A stretch of 64,000 nucleotides of DNA from Deltaproteobacteria bacterium (GCA_031285295.1 JAITWK010000008.1:1-64000); one strand, 5' to 3'; counted from the stretch's first letter, positions 36,001 through 44,148 are shown. Notes: generated by a model not told the origin, from the letters alone. A program made the numbers and translations.

Positions 36001-36291
36001 TCAAATAAGTTGATTATATTTTTTTATTGTCAGCGTGGCCGGATGGTCTTTCAGAAAAGCGACCAGCTTTTTGAAATGCGGTGTGCCGTTGTGCTCTTCA
36101 ATGGCCTCGGCCGAGGCCCAGGTTTCCACAATCATAAAGGCAAGATCGCTGCCTTGTTCCTGCATCAAATCGTAACGGCGGCAACCGGCTTCGCTGCGGC
36201 TTCCGGCCACCAGTTCGGGCGCAAAGGCCATAAAAGCTGCGCGATCAGCGGCGGAAAGCTCTATACCGGCCAGAATGTGAACTTCGCTCAT
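36001..36291 (-). CDS. Antibiotic biosynthesis monooxygenase (ABM)-fold protein
   Basis: This is a 96-residue single ABM domain, like YgiN-type quinol monooxygenases. It has the pattern VHILAGIELSAADRAAF at the start, GCRRYDLMQ in the middle and WASAEAIEEHNGTPHFKKL near the end. Such dimeric proteins may act on quinols or other small aromatics; the function here is unproven. It lies alone between nrfH and the kor operon. An ATG with an AAGGAG site (on the minus strand, near 36300) supports the start. Confidence 0.85.
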   Translation of the reverse strand: MSEVHILAGIELSAADRAAFMAFAPELVAGSRSEAGCRRYDLMQEQGSDLAFMIVETWASAEAIEEHNGTPHFKKLVAFLKDHPATLTIKKYNQLI

Positions 36292-36404
36292 GTCAGACTC
36301 CTTGGGGTTAGTTGTTTGCGAGTAGAATTATCAATGCTTAAATATTGCCACAAAACAATTGGCAGAGCAAATTGCTTGCAAGTAAACAGCAAAAATAGCT
36401 GAAA

Positions 36405-36441
36405 CTAAAAGCCCCCGCCGCGATTTTATTCGCAACGGGGG
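36405..36441 (-). terminator. Terminator of the ptb-kor operon
   Basis: On the minus strand a 12-bp stem (CCCCCGTTGCGA with TCGCGGCGGGGG, two G-T pairs) has the 6-nt loop ATAAAA and is followed by CTTTTAG. It lies 33 bp after the korC stop. Confidence 0.85.
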
Positions 36442-36473
36442 TTCATCTTTAATCCAATTAAGGCACGGGGCGC

Positions 36474-37016
36474 TTATTTCGCGCTGTCAGCGCCTTTTTT
36501 CAGAGCGTTTTCGTTCAGTTCGACAAGCTGGGGCTTTTTGGCACCGAAAACGGCGCGCAGCTGATCCAGCATGGTTTCGGGCTTAACGACTTTGGCTTTT
36601 TCCAGGTAGGCGCCCAGCATGATCATGTTGGCCGTCTTGGGGTTGCCCAGTTCGTTGGCGAGGTCGTTGGCCTTCACGTAGTAGACGGTGATGTCCGTAC
36701 GGGTGGCTTTTTTGTCGATGATCGAGCTGTTGACCAGGAGCAGGCCGCCGGGCTTGACGAAGCTTTCAAACTTGGTCAGGGAGGGCAGGTTCATGGCCAT
36801 AACGCAGGTGGCATCGCCGGGGCTGATGATGGGAGCGCCAATCGGCTTGTCGGAGATGTTCACGCTGACGTTGGAGGTGCCGCCGCGCATTTCCGGGCCG
36901 TAGGAAGGCAGCCAGGAAACTTCGTGGCCTTCGGCCATGGCGGCTTCCGCCAGCATCTTGCCCATGGAGAGGACGCCCTGGCCGCCGAAGCCGGCAATAA
37001 GAATTTGTTCATTCAT
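36474..37016 (-). CDS. korC: 2-oxoacid:ferredoxin oxidoreductase, gamma subunit
   Basis: This 180-residue gamma subunit of the four-subunit family (2-oxoglutarate or branched-chain 2-oxoacid type) has the family start [16 protein letters not shown], then [15 protein letters not shown], and [12 protein letters not shown]. It is the last gene of the operon, 1 bp after korB. The complex oxidises 2-oxoacids with CoA to acyl-CoA, CO2 and reduced ferredoxin. Confidence 0.93.
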   Translation of the reverse strand: MNEQILIAGFGGQGVLSMGKMLAEAAMAEGHEVSWLPSYGPEMRGGTSNVSVNISDKPIGAPIISPGDATCVMAMNLPSLTKFESFVKPGGLLLVNSSIIDKKATRTDITVYYVKANDLANELGNPKTANMIMLGAYLEKAKVVKPETMLDQLRAVFGAKKPQLVELNENALKKGADSAK

Positions 37017-37017
37017 A

Positions 37018-37764
37018 TTATTCAGCTCCCTTGTCTTTCAGTACGCCCAACGGATAGTAAGGCATCATTTTGTTTTCCAGGAATTCCAGCGATTCGATCG
37101 GGCTCAGGCCCCAGTTGGTCGGGCAGGTGGAGAGGATTTCCACAAAGGAAAGGCCCTTGCCGGCGTTCTGGTATTCAAAAGCCTTTTTAATGGCTTTTTT
37201 GGCGGCCAGGATGTTCTTGGTGTTGTTCACGGCCACGCGGGCAGCATAGTAGGTGCCTTCGTGGGTGGCCAGCATTTCGGCTCCGCGCATGGGATAGCCG
37301 TTAACTTCCGGATCGCGGCCCTTGGGGCTGGTGGTGCTCTTCATGCCGATCAGGGTGGTGGGGGCCATCTGGCCGCCAGTCATCCCGTAAATGGCGTTGT
37401 TGATCAGGAACACGCAGATCTTTTCACCGCGCGCGGCGGCGTGGTTCACTTCGCAGTTACCGATGGAGAGCAGGTCGCCGTCACCCTGATAGGTGAAGAC
37501 AATGCTGTTCGGAACGGCGCGCTTGATGCCGGTGGCGGCAGCCGGAGCACGGCCGTGGGCCGCTTCCTGCATGTCGCAGTTGAAATAGCGGTAAGCGAAC
37601 ACGGAGCAACCCACCGGGGCGATGCCAATGGCTCTGTCGGACAGGCCGAGTTCTTCAATGCTTTCCGCGACCAGGCGGTGAATGATGCCGTGCGTGCAAC
37701 CTGGGCAGTAGTGGGTTGGCGCGTCCGTCAGCATCGAGGTTTTTTTGAATACAGGCTCAGACAT
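37018..37764 (-). CDS. korB: 2-oxoacid:ferredoxin oxidoreductase, beta subunit (TPP)
   Basis: This 248-residue thiamine-diphosphate-binding subunit has THYCPGCTHGIIHRL at the N-terminus, GRAPAAATGIK, and the TPP-Mg signature QGDGDLLSIGNCEVNHA through INNAIYGMTGGQ. It overlaps neither neighbour (2 bp to korA, 1 bp to korC). Whether the substrate is 2-oxoglutarate or a branched-chain 2-oxoacid is not settled by motif; ptb in the operon favours the latter. Confidence 0.94.
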   Translation of the reverse strand: MSEPVFKKTSMLTDAPTHYCPGCTHGIIHRLVAESIEELGLSDRAIGIAPVGCSVFAYRYFNCDMQEAAHGRAPAAATGIKRAVPNSIVFTYQGDGDLLSIGNCEVNHAAARGEKICVFLINNAIYGMTGGQMAPTTLIGMKSTTSPKGRDPEVNGYPMRGAEMLATHEGTYYAARVAVNNTKNILAAKKAIKKAFEYQNAGKGLSFVEILSTCPTNWGLSPIESLEFLENKMMPYYPLGVLKDKGAE

Positions 37765-37766
37765 GG

Positions 37767-38831
37767 TTATTTCCTCCCTTTCAGGGCCAGAATGGATTCA
37801 ACGATTTCGTCGGGCGTGGGGTACACGCTGCCCAAGGTGTTGTGCAGCTCGACCGGCTTTTTGCCGTTCACGCCCAGGCGGACGTCTTCCACCAGCTGGC
37901 CGGCGGAGACTTCCACGGTGAGGAAGCCCTTGACGCTGTTCATGGCAGCGGCTTTTTCCAGGCTGCAATAGGGGAAGGGCCATACGGTGATCGGGCGGAT
38001 CAGGCCGACGTTAATGCCCTGTTCCTTGAGCTTGGCAACGGCGTTCTTGGCGATACGCGCCACGGTGCCAAAGGCCACGATTACAAACTCGGGCTGGTCC
38101 ATGTTGAATTCTTCAACCATGACTTCGTTGGCCGCGATTTCTTTGTACTTGGCCTGGAGGCGCTTGTTGACCGCGCCGAGTTCTTCATGGGTGATGTACA
38201 GGGAGTTGACAACGGCGCGGGGGCGGGATTTGTCGGCCCAGCCCACGGTGGCCCAGGAGTTGTCGTACTGCTTGACTTCAACCGGCTTGATTTCAACCGG
38301 TTCCATCATCTGGCCGAGCATGCCGTCGCCCAGAATCATGGAAACGCAGCGATACTTCTGCGAGCGGTCAAAGGCGGTGGCCATGAGGTCGCAAGCTTCC
38401 TGAATGGAGGCCGGAGCGTAAACCAGCAGGCGGTAGTCGCCATGCCCGCCGCCCTTGGTGGCCTGGAAGTAGTCGGCCTGCGAAGCCTGAATGGAACCCA
38501 GGCCGGGGCCGCCGCGCATGATGTTCACCACCACGGCCGGAATTTCGGCGCAGGCGATGTAGCTGATGCCTTCCTGCTTCAGGGAGAAGCCCGGGCTGGA
38601 AGAAGAGGTCATGGCGCGCACGCCGGTACCGGCAGCGCCGTACAGCATGTTTACGGCCGCAACTTCAGATTCCGCCTGCACAAAGGTTCCGCCCACTTCG
38701 GGCATTCTGATGGAAAAATATTCCGGAACCTCGCTCTGCGGGGTAATGGGGTAACCAAAGAAAAATCTGCAACCAGCCGCAATCGCCGCTTCAGCGATCG
38801 CTTCGTTGCCTTTCATAAGCACTCTTGCCAT
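37767..38831 (-). CDS. korA: 2-oxoacid:ferredoxin oxidoreductase, alpha subunit
   Basis: This 354-residue alpha subunit has MKGNEAIAEAAIAAGCRFF, then GYPITPQSEVPEY (substrate and TPP contacts), FVQAESEVAAVNML, SSSPGFSLKQEGISY, and the C-terminal domain VEVSAGQLVEDVRL. It follows the ferredoxin gene by 18 bp. Family members are annotated as KorA or VorB. Confidence 0.94.
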   Translation of the reverse strand: MARVLMKGNEAIAEAAIAAGCRFFFGYPITPQSEVPEYFSIRMPEVGGTFVQAESEVAAVNMLYGAAGTGVRAMTSSSSPGFSLKQEGISYIACAEIPAVVVNIMRGGPGLGSIQASQADYFQATKGGGHGDYRLLVYAPASIQEACDLMATAFDRSQKYRCVSMILGDGMLGQMMEPVEIKPVEVKQYDNSWATVGWADKSRPRAVVNSLYITHEELGAVNKRLQAKYKEIAANEVMVEEFNMDQPEFVIVAFGTVARIAKNAVAKLKEQGINVGLIRPITVWPFPYCSLEKAAAMNSVKGFLTVEVSAGQLVEDVRLGVNGKKPVELHNTLGSVYPTPDEIVESILALKGRK

Positions 38832-38849
38832 GTTTTTGATCCTCCTTGC

Positions 38850-39059
38850 TTAGTCTTTGTACACGGTGATGGCAACGTCCGGGCAGGTCAACGCGCAGGA
38901 ACGACAAGCGGTGCACGCGGACGGGTCGGTGCACTCAGACGGACTGTAACCCTTCTGATTCAGGACAGTCGGGGACAGTCTGAGAATCTTTTTGGGGCAA
39001 GCGCGCACACAAAGGGCGCAACCCTTGCAGGTTTCTGCACAGATTTCAACATGTGGCAT
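38850..39059 (-). CDS. korD: 2[4Fe-4S] ferredoxin-type delta subunit
   Basis: This 69-residue ferredoxin has two cluster motifs: CKGCALCVRACPKKI and CTACRSCALTCPDVAI. It is the delta subunit that passes electrons from the oxidoreductase core to soluble ferredoxin. It is the first of the four kor genes, preceded by the ATPase gene at 66 bp. Confidence 0.94.
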   Translation of the reverse strand: MPHVEICAETCKGCALCVRACPKKILRLSPTVLNQKGYSPSECTDPSACTACRSCALTCPDVAITVYKD

Positions 39060-39124
39060 CTAGGAACCTCCTTGATGGTGACGGAGAACGGCGAGTCCGC
39101 GCTCCGGATTTAAACAAAATTTGA

Positions 39125-39832
39125 TTAGTAATCCTGCCAGCCCGGGCGCATACGCATCACAATGGGCCGAAGTTCGCCTTTGAATTCCGCGCCCGTGAGT
39201 TCGCGGAATTTTTCGAGAATATCGGCCCGTCCGGTAATATAACGCACAGGGATATCAAGCTCTCTGGATACTTCTTCAACCAGACGCTGTCCGGTAAGCA
39301 GATTTTCCGGGCTGGATTCGTTGGCCAGATTTGTATTGTTGATCAGCCAGTTCATTTTAACCCGGCCCCGCGCTTCAATCAGCTCGAGCATCTTGCGGAC
39401 GGCGGGCAGGTCAATGGTCTGCGGGCGGCTGGCGTTGAGAACGAAGTTGGTATTCAGGCGGTCGGCAATTTTGCCCAGTTCGATTTTGTAACGCCCAAGG
39501 GCGGTAGCGCCAACCGGGTCGCCGCCAACGTCAATAACCGCGTAATCGAATTCACCGGTGAAGATGCGGGCCGTCTCGGCGGACACCAGCGGCAGATCGA
39601 TGCCGGTGTTGGCGAACTCCGAGGCGATGACCATGATGCCAGCCTCTTCCAGCAGGAGGCGCTTGGCCGAACTGCGGAAATAGGGGTTGACGATGTCAAG
39701 ATCGACCAAAACGGTCTTTTTGCCTTGAGCCGCGCCATCCAGCGCGAAGTTCAAAGCAATTTCGGTTTTGCCGCTGCCGTAGTTCCCTACCAGAATGTCA
39801 TACTTGGTATTCGCCAATTTATGATCCCGCAA
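39125..39832 (-). CDS. P-loop ATPase of the kor operon
   Basis: This is a 235-residue SIMIBI-class (ParA/MinD/CobQ-like) nucleotide-binding protein. It has a Walker A VGNYGSGKTEIAL (residues 15-27), VLVDLDIVNPYFR, and an aspartate in YAVIDVGGDPVGA as Walker B. It has no membrane-targeting helix. It sits between ptb and the kor genes, which suggests a role tied to that enzyme, such as cluster or complex assembly, but nothing in the sequence proves this. Confidence 0.75.
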   Translation of the reverse strand: MRDHKLANTKYDILVGNYGSGKTEIALNFALDGAAQGKKTVLVDLDIVNPYFRSSAKRLLLEEAGIMVIASEFANTGIDLPLVSAETARIFTGEFDYAVIDVGGDPVGATALGRYKIELGKIADRLNTNFVLNASRPQTIDLPAVRKMLELIEARGRVKMNWLINNTNLANESSPENLLTGQRLVEEVSRELDIPVRYITGRADILEKFRELTGAEFKGELRPIVMRMRPGWQDY

Positions 39833-39865
39833 CTATGTGCAATTTCAGAGTTAAGACGCTCTTGA

Positions 39866-40762
39866 CTAATTGCCTGCCACTGCCAGAGCGCAGGCGATGG
39901 AGTTGAACTTAACCTTTGAAGTGTCGGCGCGGCTGGTGATGATGATCGGAGCCTTGGCGCCCATGGTCACACCGGCGGTTTCGCAGGCGCCCAGGTAAGT
40001 GGCGGCCTTGAACAGAATGTTGCCGGATTCGATGTTCGGCACCAGCAGTACATCGGCAGTGCCAGCCACCGGAGAAACCAGCTTTTTGTGCTTGGCGCTT
40101 TCCGGGCTGAGGGCGTTATCCAGAGCCAGGGGGCCGTCCACGATGCAGTTTTTGATCTGGCCGCGGTCGCACATTTTGGCCAGGGCGGTGGCGTCCATGG
40201 TGGCGGGCATTTTGGGGTTAACCACTTCAACAGCGGCCAGACAGGCCACTTTGGGTTTTTCCACGCCCAGCGCACGGGCCACTTTTACGGCGTTGTTGAT
40301 CAGATCCACCTTGGTGGGAAGTTCCGGATAGGTAACAATGGCGGGGTCGGTAATGAAGAGCAGACGACCCCAGCGTTCGGATTCCACGATACCCACATAG
40401 CTGATGGTCTTGCCGGTGGAAAGACCCCATTCCTTGTTGAGCACGCCGCGCAGGAGGTCGGCTGTGCCGACCAGGCCTTTCATCAGGGCGTCGGCCTGGC
40501 CGGTACCCACCAGGGTGACGGCTTCCTTGACGGCCAACTGCATGTCGGGCTGGTTGATTATTTTGATACCGGAAAGGTCCAGTCCGGCCTGCTTGGCGAT
40601 GGCGTTTATTTCCGCTTCGTCGCCTACCAGCACCGGGCTGGCAATGCCAGCCGCCTTGGCAGCCGTGACGGCTTCGAGCACATCAAGATCCTGGGCCACT
40701 GCAACAGCCAGCGTTTTGGGCGTGCTGCTTTTTACTTTCTCAACAACCTGGGAAAATTTCAT
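39866..40762 (-). CDS. ptb: Phosphate butyryl/acetyltransferase (Ptb family)
   Basis: This 298-residue enzyme of the Ptb/Pta family exchanges CoA of an acyl-CoA for phosphate. It has SPVLVGDEAEI, MKGLVGTADLLRGVLN, VDGPLALDNALSPESA and VPNIESGNILFKAATY. It begins the operon that continues with the ATPase and kor genes. The product acyl-phosphate could yield ATP through an acyl kinase, which is not in this window. A hairpin TCGCCC/GGGCGA lies just upstream (near 40806-40824). Confidence 0.92.
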   Translation of the reverse strand: MKFSQVVEKVKSSTPKTLAVAVAQDLDVLEAVTAAKAAGIASPVLVGDEAEINAIAKQAGLDLSGIKIINQPDMQLAVKEAVTLVGTGQADALMKGLVGTADLLRGVLNKEWGLSTGKTISYVGIVESERWGRLLFITDPAIVTYPELPTKVDLINNAVKVARALGVEKPKVACLAAVEVVNPKMPATMDATALAKMCDRGQIKNCIVDGPLALDNALSPESAKHKKLVSPVAGTADVLLVPNIESGNILFKAATYLGACETAGVTMGAKAPIIITSRADTSKVKFNSIACALAVAGN

Positions 40763-41021
40763 CTTTCAACCGCCGTTCAAGTAATAGGTGGACAGTGCAA
40801 AATTGGTCGCCCAAAAACCGGGCGAGATTTGGCCGGATGAGGGACAAAACTCAAACCGAATACCGTGACCGGCATCCGGCAAAATACAACGCCGCAGTAC
40901 AACTTGTTGTTATCCCGGCGTATTATGTATTGTGAAAGTTTTCCCTAACGGCTCGCAAAATAACAGGCTGCAAGGGTTATGTCAATGAGGTGTGCAAAAA
41001 AGGCGATAAACACGGTAGGAC

Positions 41022-41480
41022 TTATGTTCCGTAGCTTTTTGCCATACCTCGGGACGTCCACAATGTTGCGGCGTCTTTGCGCATTGCTTCAAAATCCGGC
41101 TCCAGCAAAGCTCTGCGTACCAGTTCGTTGATAAGTTCCTGCGAGGTGCATTCTTGCGGCGGCCTTATTTCGGTCAGGCGGAGTAGTTGCGGCTGGCCAT
41201 GCCCGGTACCGGCAGGCACAAGGTATTTTGCGCCATCGCCGCGTAAAATCCATTCAGGGTTGATGCGTTTTTTTTCAAACAGCTTCATGCGCCACTCGGC
41301 AGGGATGCTCTTGCGCCGTTTGGCATCGGATACGGATGACTGCCTGACCTCAAGAACATCGGCCAGTTCGATTTGGGTTCTGCATTCGGCGGCTTCAAAG
41401 ACACGCGCAAATTGAGCGTCAAAAGCCGAGTGGGCCGAGTCGTCCAGGGGGACGGCCTCCGGGAAGTCCTGTTTGGGCAT
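41022..41480 (-). CDS. Phage CI-type repressor-like HTH protein
   Basis: This is a 152-residue protein with a helix-turn-helix in residues about 25-70 (QIELADVLEVRQSSVSDAKR) of the Desulfovibrio-type CI-repressor N-terminal family. WILRGDGAKYL follows, then a short C-terminus. The LexA-type protease domain of full phage repressors is missing. A GGAGA ribosome site precedes the start. It may be a domesticated phage regulator. It is divergent from brnTA; the 260-bp space between them contains a loose palindrome (41518-41544) that could be its operator. Confidence 0.75.
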   Translation of the reverse strand: MPKQDFPEAVPLDDSAHSAFDAQFARVFEAAECRTQIELADVLEVRQSSVSDAKRRKSIPAEWRMKLFEKKRINPEWILRGDGAKYLVPAGTGHGQPQLLRLTEIRPPQECTSQELINELVRRALLEPDFEAMRKDAATLWTSRGMAKSYGT

Positions 41481-41706
41481 GGCAGATCTCCGGCAAAGGG
41501 ATGATGGCGTCGCTAACGCCTAATAGGAAACATACCTTATTAAGTAGAAAAATACAATAGACGATATAAAAATTCGCTATTTCGATAGTTGGCGCTTGAA
41601 AACCCAGGAGCTATTGGCCGCTGCTACAAGTTTCCATCCGTCACGGCCTCACTCATTAATCGTACAAAGCATATTTCGGGCTAAAAATTCATCAGGCCAA
41701 ACGACA

Positions 41707-41741
41707 TTGACTTTCTGGATAACTGTTATATCATATCCTCA
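41707..41741 (+). promoter_or_regulatory. Promoter and half-palindrome of brnTA
   Basis: A -35 box TTGACT (41707-41712) and a -10-like TATCAT (41729-41734) are 16 nt apart, placing transcription start at or very near the brnT ATG (41741). GGATA and TATCC half-sites (41717-41738) bracket the -10 and may bind BrnA. No Shine-Dalgarno precedes the ATG, so brnT may be translated from a leaderless mRNA. Confidence 0.45.
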
Positions 41742-42022
41742 TGCAATACGAGTATGACCCAAACAAAAGCCAAGCTAACAAGGTCAAGCGCGGCATTGAT
41801 TTTGAGGAAGCTCAATCCTTATGGCGGGATAAAGACGCCGTTATCCAAGATGCCCGTAGTGATGCTGAACCGCGCTTTGTGGTTATCGGACGTATTGATG
41901 GCCTGTTTTGGTCTGCCTTTATCACACGCCGTGGCGAGTCCATTCGGATTATTTCTGTCCGCCGCGCACGTAAAGAGGAGATAGCCGATTATGAAAAAGA
42001 GCTTGCCCGCAGAAGAGCTTGA
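41741..42022 (+). CDS. brnT: BrnT family toxin
   Basis: This 93-residue ribonuclease toxin of a type II pair has YEYDPNKSQANKVKRGIDFEEA, then RFVVIGRIDGLFWSAFITRRGESIRI in segments, and SVRRARKEE. The conserved K/H-R-x-G-x-x-F and R-R-A-R features are those of BrnT. Its 3' end overlaps brnA by 32 bp, as usual for the pair. Confidence 0.92.
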   Translation: MQYEYDPNKSQANKVKRGIDFEEAQSLWRDKDAVIQDARSDAEPRFVVIGRIDGLFWSAFITRRGESIRIISVRRARKEEIADYEKELARRRA

Positions 42023-42251
42023 TCGGATGTTTGACGCTGGTGAAGACATCAGCGAATATATTGACCATGAATCCACCAGATCCCTGAACCGGGAAATCAA
42101 GCGCATAAACCTTGATGTGCCGTCCTGGATGCTCAACGCCCTGGATCATGAAGCAGAACGGCTTAATATTTCCCGGCAGGCAGTGGTCAAAACCATGTTG
42201 GATGGTGCCATCAGGAATAGTCCAGCCGCCAGGAGCTATTTACCCGCCTAA
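41991..42251 (+). CDS. brnA: BrnA family antitoxin
   Basis: This 86-residue antitoxin has DRMFDAGEDISEYID in its N-terminal toxin-binding part and a ribbon-helix-helix segment (RINLDVPSWMLNALDHEA) in its C-terminal half. It should neutralise BrnT and repress the operon. Confidence 0.9.
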   Translation: MKKSLPAEELDRMFDAGEDISEYIDHESTRSLNREIKRINLDVPSWMLNALDHEAERLNISRQAVVKTMLDGAIRNSPAARSYLPA

Positions 42252-42306
42252 CAGCCTGCGCTGTTTTTTGGCTCTCCCTGTTGGATAAAACGCTATCATA
42301 ATCTCC

Positions 42307-43338
42307 TTATTTATAGCGAGAATTGATTTCTTCTTCCAACTCGGCACTCTGCGCGAGTACCGTGTCGAAGTCTTGGGCATCAATCAGCAAAATACCTTCT
42401 TGAACCATGCTGGCATAATCCGCTTGCAGAGCATCACGAGCTGCACCTTCTGGCACAAGGCGTAAGTGTCCACTCAGACATTTCCGGTAGTCTATCACTG
42501 CCCCTGTTTGATCTTTCTCCTGAAAAAACATGCTCTTGTGGCGCACAACCTGTCCCAGCCATGATGTATCCGCAAGGGCGGTCTGGATACGTTCGGTTGC
42601 CGCCAGCCGCAAAATATCGTGCCAGTGCCGTGCAAAACGGTTTCCGCGCATCTTGGTCTGTCGGCAGAAAACATGGATGGCGGTTGCCTTTTCCCAAAAT
42701 GTGCGCTCCATTTTCATAACCCGTGGTAGGGCTTGGGGAAATACCATTTCAGGTATTAGCGGCGCAAGGTCGGATGTTATAGGCAATACTTCACAGGGTT
42801 CCCCGGTGGAACGCGCCCCGAATTCCAAACGAATGTACGGAGCGACATACCCGGTTCCTTGCCGCAAAGGCGGGTACTTTACCAGAAGACTGTCATTGTC
42901 TTGGCCGATTATATTGAGGCTGGCCTCTATGCCATTCTCGTCCAGCGCCGCCTGAATAACCGGAACAATACTACCTTCAATCCATTGCGGTAAGCGGGCG
43001 CGTATTGCTTTTGTCCATTTTGCGGCCTGGCTGGGCGTCGGCGGGATGCCTTCCGGCGTGGTAGCCATATCAGGGAGGAGATGGCGAATATCACAGGTAA
43101 GGTCAATGTCTTCTGAAAAACGGTCAATGACCTTGTAGGCCTTGGAGAGAGATGTGCCGCCTTTGAAGGTGAGTGTGTCCGCCAGCGAAGACGAAAAAAG
43201 GCAAGATAACGTCCAGACCACCCACACGTCTTTTTCAAGCAGGTGAGCCGGACGACCGGAACGCGATGAGGCTGTGTCCAAAAGTTCGGCCTGTTCCGCC
43301 GGGGCGAGAGAAAAATAGATTTCAGGCATAGTGTTCAA
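42307..43338 (-). CDS. AbiEii-type nucleotidyltransferase toxin
   Basis: This is the 343-residue nucleotidyltransferase toxin of a type IV toxin-antitoxin/phage abortive infection pair. It has the family motif FKGGTSLSKAY (near residue 58) and FSEDIDLTCD (near 75), and a distal catalytic-region lysine in MERTFWEKATAIHVF. AbiEii proteins transfer nucleotides to RNA targets and stop growth. The gene starts 17 bp inside the antitoxin gene, so translation is coupled. Confidence 0.9.
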   Translation of the reverse strand: MNTMPEIYFSLAPAEQAELLDTASSRSGRPAHLLEKDVWVVWTLSCLFSSSLADTLTFKGGTSLSKAYKVIDRFSEDIDLTCDIRHLLPDMATTPEGIPPTPSQAAKWTKAIRARLPQWIEGSIVPVIQAALDENGIEASLNIIGQDNDSLLVKYPPLRQGTGYVAPYIRLEFGARSTGEPCEVLPITSDLAPLIPEMVFPQALPRVMKMERTFWEKATAIHVFCRQTKMRGNRFARHWHDILRLAATERIQTALADTSWLGQVVRHKSMFFQEKDQTGAVIDYRKCLSGHLRLVPEGAARDALQADYASMVQEGILLIDAQDFDTVLAQSAELEEEINSRYK

Positions 43339-43918
43339 TCCGACTTACAGTTTTGGCCAGCCAGCTTGGCAACTCGGAGCGCACGGCGGCTACGGCTTCC
43401 CAGTCTTTGGCTGGAATCGCTTTTTGTGCTTGCGGCATGGCTTCTTCCGCTTGTTCCGGCCCCAACCACGCCAAGGCTCGCAACAATGCCCCACCGGAAC
43501 TTTCGCCAAGGAGTAGTTGCCAATGCGGGGCGTGTTTGATTTCCAGAACGCGGGAACCTAGCCGCAGGGTACGACTCCGACCCGAAGTTAGAAAAACCTC
43601 ACGCATCGGCACCTGTGTCGTCAGGCCAAGACGGTTTGCCGCCGCCGCACCGTGTGACACCACAGTTTCTCCGGTTTTTTCCGTCAACGCCGTAAGCAAT
43701 TGTTCCGGCGAAGGAGGGCGAGTGCCGAAACGCCCCTGCACAGGAAATGTATACAGTCCTCTTCCCACCCGGAGCAATTTTTTTTCTTTAACCAGTCTGG
43801 TCAGGGTTTGGTCAACTGCTTCCCGGCTACCGAGGTGCAAAAACTCCTTAGGCGAGAAGACGCCGCCTTCCGGCAACTGCTGCGCTTCGGCAAGTATGTG
43901 TTGGGCAAGAATACTCAT
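43322..43918 (-). CDS. AbiEi-type antitoxin (DNA-binding)
   Basis: This is a 198-residue winged-helix antitoxin and autorepressor. The N-terminal domain (about 1-75) has FSPKEFLHLGSREAVDQTLTR and a wing LLRVGRGLYTFPVQG. The C-terminal part ends in AKTVSRIEHYA. It precedes abiEii in the operon. Its promoter carries a perfect 12-bp inverted repeat (43928-43961), as expected for AbiEi autoregulation. Confidence 0.88.
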   Translation of the reverse strand: MSILAQHILAEAQQLPEGGVFSPKEFLHLGSREAVDQTLTRLVKEKKLLRVGRGLYTFPVQGRFGTRPPSPEQLLTALTEKTGETVVSHGAAAANRLGLTTQVPMREVFLTSGRSRTLRLGSRVLEIKHAPHWQLLLGESSGGALLRALAWLGPEQAEEAMPQAQKAIPAKDWEAVAAVRSELPSWLAKTVSRIEHYA

Positions 43919-43927
43919 GGCGTACCT

Positions 43928-43965
43928 CTTTGTCAGAAATATATGCTAGTTTCTGACAAAGTCAA
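43928..43965 (-). promoter_or_regulatory. Promoter and operator of the abiE pair
   Basis: On the minus strand a -35 box TTGACT (43960-43965) and a -10 TATATT (43938-43943) are 16 nt apart. Two perfect 12-bp arms (CTTTGTCAGAAA and its complement, 43928-43939 and 43950-43961) with a 10-nt spacer lie across the promoter, so AbiEi bound there would exclude RNA polymerase. AGAGG before the start codon is the ribosome site. Confidence 0.75.
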
Positions 43966-43972
43966 TGAAGAG

Positions 43973-44001
43973 GGCTCTCCCTCAAAGGCAGGGGCAGGAA
44001 T
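43973..44001 (-). repeat. Short repeat after tRNA terminator, copy 2
   Basis: This copy, on the minus strand, matches 373-400 and lies just beyond the tRNA-Met terminator, before the abiE promoter. The shared part ends CTTTGAGGGAGAGCC. Both copies separate a tRNA unit from a toxin-antitoxin pair. Confidence 0.55.
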
Positions 44002-44009
44002 AACAAGAA

Positions 44010-44043
44010 ACCCCGTAAAATTACTCTTCGCAATTTTACGGGG
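44010..44043 (-). terminator. Terminator of tRNA-Met
   Basis: A perfect 12-bp stem (CCCCGTAAAATT and complement) with a 9-nt loop lies 29 bp downstream of the tRNA on the minus strand and is followed by TTTCTTGTT. Confidence 0.8.
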
Positions 44044-44071
44044 CTATCTGAATCCTTGACGGATTTATATC

Positions 44072-44148
44072 TGGTAGCAAGGGGGAGATTTGAACTCTCG
44101 ACACTACGGGTATGAACCGTATGCTCTGACCAACTGAGCTACCTTGCC
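44072..44148 (-). tRNA. tRNA-Met (CAT), elongator type
   Basis: This is a 77-nt cloverleaf on the minus strand with acceptor pair GGCAAGG/CCTTGCT, anticodon loop GGTTCATACC (CAT), T-loop GTTCAAATC and an encoded CCA. The acceptor start GGC and the lack of three G-C pairs below the anticodon argue against the initiator. A tRNA-Ile reading AUA (modified CAT) cannot be excluded from sequence alone. Confidence 0.93.

Noticed and set aside
37842..39113. 423-codon plus-strand frame opposite korA and korD
   Set aside because: It is antisense to two genes with clear motifs, and its composition is typical of a shadow frame.
41022..44148. Complete integrated prophage or genomic island at tRNA-Met
   Set aside because: No integrase, no structural phage genes and no repeat of the tRNA 3' end were found; only a few accessory genes are present.
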